From an uncultured Bdellovibrionales bacterium (GTDB lineage: Bacteria; Bdellovibrionota; Bdellovibrionia; Bdellovibrionales; UBA1609), in the NCBI GenBank assembly GCA_903833275.1, contig CAILEP010000030.1, forward strand, positions 1-64,000: a stretch of 64,000 nt of DNA, given 5' to 3'. A program made the position numbers and the translations under genes. Shown here piece by piece: positions 23,933 through 31,500 of the stretch; positions within the stretch are counted from its first letter, which is position 1; every line of letters starts with the position of its first letter. The notes beneath the pieces are model-generated. The model was not told where the DNA came from. It was given only the letters and a program-made list of their open reading frames with translations, and did not search any database.

Positions 23933-25894
23933 TTAAGTTAGTTTGATTGGCAAGATAACCATCGTGAGCCCCGACCATTGAAGTCGTTTTTGTAGGCCGT
24001 AGGCTGTTTCATTGTGAAGAATTCGGTGTGACCATGATTCTTTTTCGAAAATCAATTTGCCGGTAAAAAATGTCGAGTTCGGAAATTCTTCGCGCACTTT
24101 GATGCAAAGATCATTGCCGGTTTCGGCGATCTCAGTCCCAACCGCGAAGCGGGCGGCGGCGCCAAGACCCAATCGTTGGGCAGTGGTTTGGTATTTTCTA
24201 AGCGTAGTTTCGGTCTCAATTTTTAAGTGATCGATGGCGTCTTGGCCTTTGAACACTCCAGAGTCAATAACGGCCACCGAAACAAAGACCAAATTTTTGT
24301 AAACTCCTGGGAAGGTCGTTAAAATATTTTTGATAGTTTGAAGCCCCAAGCTGCCGTAGCCTCCAACGAGCACCACAGCGGTTCGAGCCTTGACGTCGAT
24401 TGGTTGCAAATTAGGCTCGGGTAGGTAGAGCGATTTCATGTCGACATGCAAATGCCGCAGCTTTGTCGCAACGTCGACGTAATGAGATTTAACCCAAAAG
24501 CAAAGACTAACAAGCAAAGTGGTGATCATGAGAGTCACCCAGCCACCGTGCATGAATTTTTCGGTGATTGTGATGACAAGAATGGTCGCGCAAAAAACAA
24601 AGCCAACGGTAAAGAGGGCGACCGCTTTCTTCCAGTGCACTTTGGTTTTTCGCTCTTCGATGTAGTGCTTAAGCATGCCGAAAATAGAAAGTGAAAAGGT
24701 CAAAAATACGTTAATTGAGTACATGACGAGCAAATGGCTAATGTCACCGTCGGTGTAGAAGAGAGCGGCGAGAGCAGCGCCACCCATTAAGAGAATGCCA
24801 TTGCCGGTGGTCAGGCGGTCAGAGAGCGCGGCGAAACGTCTCGGCAGCCAAGAATCGACGGCCATATTGGCGAGAACGCGGGGGCCATCAATGAAACCAG
24901 TTTGCGCGGCCACGATAAGCAAAAGGCCTTCGGCGAGTAACGAGACAATGACGAAGACCCCGCCAAACGGGATGTTGGTCGTCATTTTTTCAAATAACAC
25001 GGCATTGAGGGTTTTGCCGTCGACGGGTTGAACCTTCCAGAGCAAATAGCAAAGGAGCAGGCCAGAGGCGGTGAATGCGAGAGAGATGGCCATGTATATC
25101 ATCGTTCGTTTTGCGGTGTGCACTCTTGGTTCGCGCATAATTGGTAAACCGTTTGAGACCGCTTCGATACCCGTGTAAGTACCGCCACCCAAAGAGTAGG
25201 CGTGCACAAGTAACATGAGCAGTGCGGCCCATCCGATGGTCGAACCGCCCGTGACAAAGCCGGTGTGCACGGTGGTCACCGTCGCTTGCATTTCTGGGAT
25301 ATGACCTAGTATGCCGCCCAATATTGCGATGACGTGAGTGATTAGAAAAATAATAAAAATTGGGGCGAGAAATAAAACAGATTCTTTTACTCCGCGCAGG
25401 TTTAAAACGATCAGGGCGACGATGAAGAACGCTTCGAGTGCAAGTTTGTGGGCGATCCAGGTTGGTGGCAAAAAGCTAAAAAGAGCATCGCCGGCGCCTG
25501 CGATTGAGGTTGTAATTGTTAGAATGTAATCGACCAAAAGCGCCGAGCCTGAAAGGACTCCTGATTTTCGCCCCAATAATTTACTTGCGACCACGTATCC
25601 GCCGCCACCGTGCGGAAAGTCTTCGATGATTCGAGAGTAACAAGCCGAAATCACGATAATGGTAAAGGCCATCAAAATAACGAGCAAAATAGCCAAGTAC
25701 GTGTGCTCGCCTAATGTTCGATAGGCTTCGTCAGGGCCGTAAGAGCTTGAAGAAAGACCATCGGCGCCAAGACCAACCCAAGCGAGAAATGGCACAAGCG
25801 CGAGTTTGTGAAAAATAGAACTGTCGCCGAGCGGTTTTGGTTGGCCAATAATGACGTTGCGAACGCGATTCGAAAATGACGGCTCTGTGCTCAT
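23933..25894 (-). CDS. APC-superfamily permease, KimA/YdaO-like (possible potassium importer)
   Basis: The 653-residue protein has about 12 membrane segments and a cytosolic C-terminal domain of some 170 residues (VVLVGGYGSLGLQTIKNIL..., Rossmann-like). The opening (IIGQPKPLGD, then VGLGADGLSSSSYGPDEAY) resembles the KimA clade of APC transporters, whose Bacillus member imports potassium and is controlled by c-di-AMP. An amino acid substrate is also possible. I chose ATG 25,894, which has AAGGAG 10 bases upstream. A strong stem-loop sits in the leader just before the gene. Confidence 0.85.
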   Translation of the reverse strand: MSTEPSFSNRVRNVIIGQPKPLGDSSIFHKLALVPFLAWVGLGADGLSSSSYGPDEAYRTLGEHTYLAILLVILMAFTIIVISACYSRIIEDFPHGGGGYVVASKLLGRKSGVLSGSALLVDYILTITTSIAGAGDALFSFLPPTWIAHKLALEAFFIVALIVLNLRGVKESVLFLAPIFIIFLITHVIAILGGILGHIPEMQATVTTVHTGFVTGGSTIGWAALLMLLVHAYSLGGGTYTGIEAVSNGLPIMREPRVHTAKRTMIYMAISLAFTASGLLLCYLLWKVQPVDGKTLNAVLFEKMTTNIPFGGVFVIVSLLAEGLLLIVAAQTGFIDGPRVLANMAVDSWLPRRFAALSDRLTTGNGILLMGGAALAALFYTDGDISHLLVMYSINVFLTFSLSIFGMLKHYIEERKTKVHWKKAVALFTVGFVFCATILVITITEKFMHGGWVTLMITTLLVSLCFWVKSHYVDVATKLRHLHVDMKSLYLPEPNLQPIDVKARTAVVLVGGYGSLGLQTIKNILTTFPGVYKNLVFVSVAVIDSGVFKGQDAIDHLKIETETTLRKYQTTAQRLGLGAAARFAVGTEIAETGNDLCIKVREEFPNSTFFTGKLIFEKESWSHRILHNETAYGLQKRLQWSGLTMVILPIKLT

Positions 25895-25940
25895 TTGGAG
25901 CGGCTCCTTGAAGATTATAAGGTTGCTCTGTGCGTGCGGC

Positions 25941-25998
25941 CTTGCAATCAATTTGGCGTAAAGGGTCGCAGACTACTCTTGCGGCTATTGATTGCAAG
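25941..25998 (-). promoter_or_regulatory. Stem-loop with 12-bp perfect stem in the leader of the KimA-like gene
   Basis: CTTGCAATCAAT (25,998-25,987) and ATTGATTGCAAG (25,952-25,941) on the minus strand are perfect 12-base complements enclosing 34 bases. Inside, CGCA and TGCG can form a second short stem. The structure ends 46 bases before the start codon and no T-run follows. It is a candidate cis-regulatory RNA or a two-site operator. It does not match the ydaO riboswitch motifs that I know. Confidence 0.55.
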
Positions 25999-26105
25999 AA
26001 TATTTGAGCGCATTCTAGGGGGCTTGCGATGCAGCGCAATTTGAAGTCATTTGCTTCTAAAATAACTTATCATTTCGGCTAGTTATGTATATTTTCTAGA
26101 TCTAG

Positions 26106-26546
26106 ATGAAAGCCAATATAATTTGCTCCCAAATTGAATTTTCTTCGCCCGAATTTGCTAAGGCACTTCAAATTCGAACTGAAGTGTTGCGAAAGCCTTT
26201 GGGCTTGGTGTTTGCCACCGATGAGCTCAAGAAAGAGGTGGGCTACTTTCACTTTGTGGCGGAGGTCAGCGGCCAAATTGTCGGCACGCTGATGCTTGTG
26301 CCGTTATCGACGTCGAAACTTAAAATGCGTCAAGTGGCTGTTTTAAAAAGCCATCAAGGTGTTGGTGTTGGTCAGGCTCTTGTTGAGCGGGCCGAAAAAT
26401 TTGCGCGAGAAAATAGTTATCGCGAGATCGAGTTGCATGCACGCGACACCGCAGTGCCGTTTTATTTAAAACTGGGGTATGAAATTTTCGGTGAAAACTT
26501 TCATGAAGTCGGAATACTTCATAGCGCGATGAAAAAGCTAGTTTGA
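26106..26546 (+). CDS. GNAT-family N-acetyltransferase
   Basis: The 146-residue protein has the GNAT fold: an acceptor half (AKALQIRTEVLRKPLGL), the beta-4 strand KMRQVAVLKSHQGVGVGQAL with the acetyl-CoA pyrophosphate-binding Q-G-V-G-V-G/A loop, and the C-terminal AVPFYLKLGYEIFGENF. The layout resembles ElaA-type or YjcF-like enzymes, but the substrate is unknown. It converges with the next gene, overlapping it by 9 bp at the stops. Confidence 0.88.
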   Translation: MKANIICSQIEFSSPEFAKALQIRTEVLRKPLGLVFATDELKKEVGYFHFVAEVSGQIVGTLMLVPLSTSKLKMRQVAVLKSHQGVGVGQALVERAEKFARENSYREIELHARDTAVPFYLKLGYEIFGENFHEVGILHSAMKKLV

Positions 26547-27887
26547 ATTTTTCGAGGCGTTGTAAACGTGTACCACGCCTTCCGTTACAATCTCAGTAGC
26601 AAAGCCATCGGCCAGATGAATCTTCATTTTATAAGGGTAATCACCTGGTTCAAAGAAAAGAAAGCTCATCATTTCACCACTCGAAGCGGTGCCGCCGGGC
26701 TTGGTGTAAACGCCCTTCAATTTTTTCTGAAAATCAAATTCGACTCGAGCACTTGCCGAATTCATTACGGTTAGGCCGCGTTCGGCTGAGGCGGTAAAAT
26801 CGACACGCGGAGGCCACTTTGCAGCATTCTGCCTGGTGATTTCAACCATTTGAGTTGGAGGCAGCTTTGAAAAGTCAGAGTCGGCCGAGGGGAGAGCTTC
26901 GGGGATTTCTCCGGCTAAATCAATTTCGCCACGTAAACCAAAGTGATCGCTCATCCAGCCGGTCTCGCCATCAACTTGCGCAGGGGCTGTGAAAACGCGC
27001 CCGAGCGAAGTGAAAAAAGGCTTTGGGATGTGAGCGTAAATGTAATCGATGCGATTGGTTTCTTCTGGCCCGGCTTGAGACGGAAATTGCCCTGGCCCAT
27101 GTACAACAGGATTGTACTCGGGGTCATCGACATCGCCGACAAGCGTATGCCCTGGGTCAAATGGGTGAGAGGCCTGCCAAAGATCGACAAATTCGGCGCC
27201 GCGAAGAGAGTTCATTTCTCTTGAGTTGGGGCCAGCATTAAAGTCGCCTGCGATAATAGTGAGGGTGTCGCGCCAATCAAGGCTGCTAAAATCGGCAAGC
27301 GCTTTCATCTTTTGAATCGCAAACTGAACCTGATCAATTCGGTCTTGAGAGCTGACGGTGCTAAGATGGGTGCTCCAGAGGCTTGCCATTTCGCCTGTGG
27401 GTAGAGTGATGTTGGCGCCGATCAGCATATTGACGCCGCCAAAGCCAATCCAAAAATTGTGGCCGTCACCCCAGGTCGGGGCACTGTGTGGCATCTTGTA
27501 ATATCGTGCGTTTCGTAACTTAAGCCCTTTTTTGGCGATAATAGAAGTAGAGGTAACTAAGATCCCGGTGACACCGTCTTCGAAATGAGAAATAACATCC
27601 ATATTCATTTCGCCAGCAAGCTCGGTGGCGAGGTTATTAAATTTGCCGAACGACCAACTTTCTTGAACAAAAACCACGTCGAGGTCATTTTCGTAAATAT
27701 ACTTTTTCAATGTAGCGAATCTGATCTTTTTTAATCGAGAATTTGTCTGCTCGGCATTGAAGTTGAGGCTGAGCATGCGAAGGGTACTCTGGTTTCGGTG
27801 CCTGTCGGCCTGCGCTGCAGTCGTAAAGACCAGAGAAAAGAGTAGTAGATAAACGGCTTTTCTGATTTGATATCTCAATGTGTACAT
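26538..27887 (-). CDS. Exported endonuclease/exonuclease/phosphatase-family protein
   Basis: The 449-residue protein starts with a signal peptide (AVYLLLFSLVFTTAAQA). The EEP fold follows with its metal and catalytic motifs: LSLNFN, VFVQESW (Glu), IIAGDFNAGPNS (Asp, Asn), NRIDYIYA and SDHFGL (catalytic His). Relatives include DNases, sphingomyelinases and inositol phosphatases; an extracellular nuclease or phospholipase is likely. About 120 C-terminal residues form an extra domain, rich in beta strands (VEFDFQKKLKGVYTKPGG), not needed for catalysis. For a predatory or scavenging lifestyle such an enzyme would digest external nucleic acid or lipid; that is inference. Confidence 0.85.
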   Translation of the reverse strand: MYTLRYQIRKAVYLLLFSLVFTTAAQADRHRNQSTLRMLSLNFNAEQTNSRLKKIRFATLKKYIYENDLDVVFVQESWSFGKFNNLATELAGEMNMDVISHFEDGVTGILVTSTSIIAKKGLKLRNARYYKMPHSAPTWGDGHNFWIGFGGVNMLIGANITLPTGEMASLWSTHLSTVSSQDRIDQVQFAIQKMKALADFSSLDWRDTLTIIAGDFNAGPNSREMNSLRGAEFVDLWQASHPFDPGHTLVGDVDDPEYNPVVHGPGQFPSQAGPEETNRIDYIYAHIPKPFFTSLGRVFTAPAQVDGETGWMSDHFGLRGEIDLAGEIPEALPSADSDFSKLPPTQMVEITRQNAAKWPPRVDFTASAERGLTVMNSASARVEFDFQKKLKGVYTKPGGTASSGEMMSFLFFEPGDYPYKMKIHLADGFATEIVTEGVVHVYNASKNSN

Positions 27888-28023
27888 ATGTAAATGGCTA
27901 TCGGCGTTTAAATTATGGCCGTACAGTCCGGTCTTAAATCGATACGCAAAAAATAGCCGCGAACTCGAAATCTGTAAGTGAACGTGAATGTCATCTGGAC
28001 AATGGTCGGGAGCTCACCAAGAA

Positions 28024-28752
28024 ATGACAAATACAAAACAATTTGAGAGTGCGGCCCAAGCCCACATGGCAAAATCATTTCGCTATTACGATCTAATTAT
28101 GGCCGCCTTTGTCACAATCCTTTTGTGCTCGAATTTAATTGGTGCCGCGAAAGTCTGCACGCTTTGGGGTTTCACATTTGGCGCCGGCGTTTTGTTCTTT
28201 CCGATCAGCTATGTGTTTGGAGATATTCTCACTGAAGTTTACGGTTACGCGCGCTCACGAAAAGTGGTTTGGGCGGGTTTTGCGGCAATGATTTTTGCTT
28301 CGTTTATGAGTTGGTTTATTTTGTCATTGCCGGCGGCACCGGGGTGGAACTTTCAGCATGAATACGAAGTCGCTTTCGGAAACGCCTGGCGCATAGTTGG
28401 GGCCTCGCTAACAGCTTATTTTGCCGGTGAATTCACCAACTCTTTTACTTTGGCAAAAATGAAGATTCTCACTAAAGGGCGCTGGCTTTGGACCCGAACT
28501 GTGGGCTCGACCATCGCGGGCGAGGGCGTCGATTCTATCATCTTTTACCCTCTCGCTTTTTGGGGGATTTGGGATGATGGTCTTGTGATTAAAGTAATGA
28601 TCACAAACTATTTTTTAAAAGTCGGTTGGGAAGTTTTAATGACCCCGCTCACTTATAAAATTGTGGCGTTTTTAAAACAAAAAGAAAAAGAAGATTATTA
28701 CGACTATCACACTAATTTTAGCCCATTTAGTTTGAATACTCCTAAAAATTAG
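28024..28752 (+). CDS. Queuosine-precursor transporter (VUT/YhhQ family)
   Basis: The 242-residue protein has about six membrane segments and the VUT-family phrases LLCSNLIGAAK, FPISYVFGDILTEVYGY and GSTIAGEGVDSIIFY. YhhQ-type carriers import queuine precursors (preQ0/preQ1) for tRNA modification. I prefer ATG 28,024 (GGGAG upstream) over 27,988. I looked for a preQ1 riboswitch in the leader and did not find the motif. No queuosine biosynthesis gene is in the window. Confidence 0.9.
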   Translation: MTNTKQFESAAQAHMAKSFRYYDLIMAAFVTILLCSNLIGAAKVCTLWGFTFGAGVLFFPISYVFGDILTEVYGYARSRKVVWAGFAAMIFASFMSWFILSLPAAPGWNFQHEYEVAFGNAWRIVGASLTAYFAGEFTNSFTLAKMKILTKGRWLWTRTVGSTIAGEGVDSIIFYPLAFWGIWDDGLVIKVMITNYFLKVGWEVLMTPLTYKIVAFLKQKEKEDYYDYHTNFSPFSLNTPKN

Positions 28753-28768
28753 AATTCAATTATCAGAT

Positions 28769-29560
28769 ATGAAAAAAATATTTAAGCACGTGATCTGCTG
28801 TATGGTCTTGGGCTCAGTTCTTTCGGCGTGGGCTGAAACATCTAAGTCGACTGACGGCTTTTGGCAAGAAGCCGGCCGTGATTTCACCTCGCCGGTCACA
28901 ACTGATGCAAAAAATATTTTGCTGCCGGGCACGTTGCTGACGGGGCTGTTGCTGCTCGAAAAGAAAAATATTTCTGACCCAATTCAAGATTCGGTTTCAA
29001 CGCGCAGGCCATTGGGTTCGAGTTCAAAGTATGGCGACCTAATGGGTCAGGTTGTGCCAAACGCAATCTATGCCGGTTCGATGTGGGCCTACAGTTATTT
29101 TGAAAAGAGCGCGCTGGCCGAAGAGCAGGCCCTCGTCATGGTGAAGGCCACATTATATTCTGGTATTTTTACTGATGTTTTTAAAGCCATTGCTCGAGAA
29201 GAGCGACCGGATAGTAGCAACAATCAATCTTTTCCGTCGGGGCATTCAACCTCGGCCTTTGCCTTTGCATCCGTTGTGCACGCAGAGCATGGGTGGGCTT
29301 GGGCGGTGCCAGCCTACGCCCTCGCTTCTTTTGTTGGCTACAGTCGTATCAACGACAATAAACACTACTTTCACGATGTTGTGGCGGGGGCTGTGGTCGG
29401 CACAAGCTATGGTTTTGGTTTGCATTATCGTTCGCTAAAACAAAAGCCCCGCGGAGATAGCGCCGCGGCGATCCGTAGAGCGCCACGGGGCTACGAATAC
29501 AGTTTTATGCCGGTTGTGGCCCATGATTTCGCAGGGCTTAGTCTTTTCGGCGAATTCTAA
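28769..29560 (+). CDS. PAP2-family phosphatase, exported/membrane
   Basis: The 263-residue product has an N-terminal signal-like segment (VICCMVLGSVLSAWA) and the three PAP2 motifs: KAIAREERP, FPSGHS and SRINDNKHYFHD. These form the acid phosphatase site that removes phosphate from lipids such as phosphatidic acid or undecaprenyl diphosphate. It lies 16 bp after the queuosine transporter gene and ends directly against the convergent sulfatase gene. Confidence 0.92.
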   Translation: MKKIFKHVICCMVLGSVLSAWAETSKSTDGFWQEAGRDFTSPVTTDAKNILLPGTLLTGLLLLEKKNISDPIQDSVSTRRPLGSSSKYGDLMGQVVPNAIYAGSMWAYSYFEKSALAEEQALVMVKATLYSGIFTDVFKAIAREERPDSSNNQSFPSGHSTSAFAFASVVHAEHGWAWAVPAYALASFVGYSRINDNKHYFHDVVAGAVVGTSYGFGLHYRSLKQKPRGDSAAAIRRAPRGYEYSFMPVVAHDFAGLSLFGEF

Positions 29561-31432
29561 TTATTTTTGACTATCAAGAACGACTTTGTCGTCGCCCGTA
29601 TTTTTCATCTGTTTTTGCTGAAATCGGGCAGAGGCATATTGGTAAAAGGCAATCGCCTCGTCGACCAAAGTGGGTTCGAGAGTGGCGCGAACGGTTTGTG
29701 AATCACCATTGACGTCAAACTGTACCACTCGCTTTTTGGGTTCCAATACGGTTAGGATACTGTTCTTCAGATAACCCAAGCTTTGATAGGTCGCTACAAA
29801 TGCGCGCGGTTCGCCGGGTTGAAGCAAGCTTTTGCCAAAGAAATGATTCTTATATTTCAAGCCGAGCACATCAAGAATGGTTGGCGCAACATCGATTTGG
29901 CTGGCGAGGCGGTCAACAATTTTTGGTTTTACCAATTCGGGCCCGTAGATAATAAAGGGGATCGGAAAGTCTTTCAGCGGAAGCTCGACGCGACCCGCGA
30001 CACTTGCATTGTGATCTGCGACAAAAATAAAGAGCGTACTATTAAACCATGGTTTTGTTTGCGCCTCTTTTATCAATTCACCAATGGCATAATCTGAATA
30101 CTTAACGGCGCCATCGCGGCCCGAGCCTGAGGGGATATCAATATGCTGGGGGTAGGTATACGGGCGATGATTGGAGGTCGACATAATCATCTGAAAAAAA
30201 GGCTGACCGCTTGCGCTTATTCGGTCCGCCTCGCGAACGGCGGCATGAAACATGTCTTCGTCGCAAACGCCCCAGGCATTTTCAAACTGAATTTCGCCGT
30301 CTTTAAGATCTGTGCGATCAATAATTTTGAGGTGATTGGCGGCAAAAAAAGCACCCATGTTGTCAAAAAGTGCGTAGCCGCCGTAGAGAAACTGCGATTC
30401 GTAGCCGGCTTCTTCGAGATAGGCGCCAAGGCTATAGAGATTTTCGTAGCCTGGGCGACGCAAGATAGATTGGCCGGGCGTGGGTGGCACCGAAAGGTCA
30501 ATAGCCTCAAGCCCACGAACAGTACGGGTGCCGGTTGCATAAGTTTGAGAAAATGCGAGCCCCTCTTTATAGAGGCGATCAAGATTTGGTGTTAATTTTT
30601 GGTCATTGCCAAAAGTAGTCATAAATTTTCGACTCATGCTCTCCATGACGACGAGCACGACATTTATCTTTTTTGTTCGGTGGTAAGTGCTGCTGATAAA
30701 CTTATCGAGATGCCCGGCCAAGGCGGGTTGTTGCACTAATTTTGAAATAGTCTCATCAGGCAACGTTTTGTAAAACCGTGAGTAGCTCAGTTCGTTGCTA
30801 AAGAAAGCCTCGATCAGAGTCTTCCAGCCATTGCTTGAAACCTCTTTTGCAGCGGGTCTCAATGCAAATGCGTCAGGTGAAATGGCCGGTATAAACGAAA
30901 TAATCAGCAGCGCGAAAAGGGTCAGCCGAAACAGCTTGGTACCACGTGCGAAGCCGCCGAAAGAGTGCAGGCGTTGGTAGATGAGATTGAGGCGGGCCTG
31001 AATGGGGCTCGTCAGGCCGAGCGAAGCAATGGCAACTGTAGATACCACGGTGGCCACAGGGTACGACTGCACAATGTTTTGAAACACTTCGGTCGTGTAG
31101 ACTAAATAATCGACCGCAATAAAATTGAAGCGCGATTCAAACTCGCTCCAGAAGTAAAATTCGGAAATCGAGAAAAATAAAATCGCAAACCAAAAGGCAT
31201 AAGTAAAAGCATGGCGCGACCAGGTGAGAAGTGGTGTGGGTAGGTGTTTCTTTGCCCGGGTGAACGAAAAATCGATAGCCCAGCCGATTATGCCAAAAAA
31301 TGCGACCACCTGTAAGTCTTGAAAAAAGCCAACGATTAGAGTCAACGGAGCAATGCTGCCCACGTCGGCAAGGCAACGTATCAGCAAAACAACTCTAAGA
31401 ACTGTGAACGCGATTAATAAACTAAAACCCAT
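29561..31432 (-). CDS. LtaS-like sulfatase/phosphoglycerol transferase-family membrane protein
   Basis: The 623-residue protein has about five N-terminal membrane segments followed by an extracytoplasmic alkaline-phosphatase-superfamily domain. The catalytic site includes VLVVMESMSRK (metal-binding Glu), the likely nucleophilic Thr in YATGTRTVRG, and FIFVADHNA (metal-binding Asp-His). LtaS relatives in Gram-negatives transfer phosphoglycerol or phosphoethanolamine to envelope glycans; the substrate here is unknown. Its stop codon adjoins that of the convergent PAP2 gene. Confidence 0.9.
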   Translation of the reverse strand: MGFSLLIAFTVLRVVLLIRCLADVGSIAPLTLIVGFFQDLQVVAFFGIIGWAIDFSFTRAKKHLPTPLLTWSRHAFTYAFWFAILFFSISEFYFWSEFESRFNFIAVDYLVYTTEVFQNIVQSYPVATVVSTVAIASLGLTSPIQARLNLIYQRLHSFGGFARGTKLFRLTLFALLIISFIPAISPDAFALRPAAKEVSSNGWKTLIEAFFSNELSYSRFYKTLPDETISKLVQQPALAGHLDKFISSTYHRTKKINVVLVVMESMSRKFMTTFGNDQKLTPNLDRLYKEGLAFSQTYATGTRTVRGLEAIDLSVPPTPGQSILRRPGYENLYSLGAYLEEAGYESQFLYGGYALFDNMGAFFAANHLKIIDRTDLKDGEIQFENAWGVCDEDMFHAAVREADRISASGQPFFQMIMSTSNHRPYTYPQHIDIPSGSGRDGAVKYSDYAIGELIKEAQTKPWFNSTLFIFVADHNASVAGRVELPLKDFPIPFIIYGPELVKPKIVDRLASQIDVAPTILDVLGLKYKNHFFGKSLLQPGEPRAFVATYQSLGYLKNSILTVLEPKKRVVQFDVNGDSQTVRATLEPTLVDEAIAFYQYASARFQQKQMKNTGDDKVVLDSQK

Positions 31433-31500
31433 AGTTTGTTATACGCAACGCTCAAAATTTTGCAACCCAGACCAGGGCTCGTCATATAACGGAGCGTCTA

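Noticed and set aside
27888-28023. Possible preQ1 riboswitch before the queuosine transporter gene
   Set aside because: The A-rich stretch (GCAAAAAATAGC) is the only similarity; the conserved hairpin and C-rich loop of known preQ1 classes are absent.
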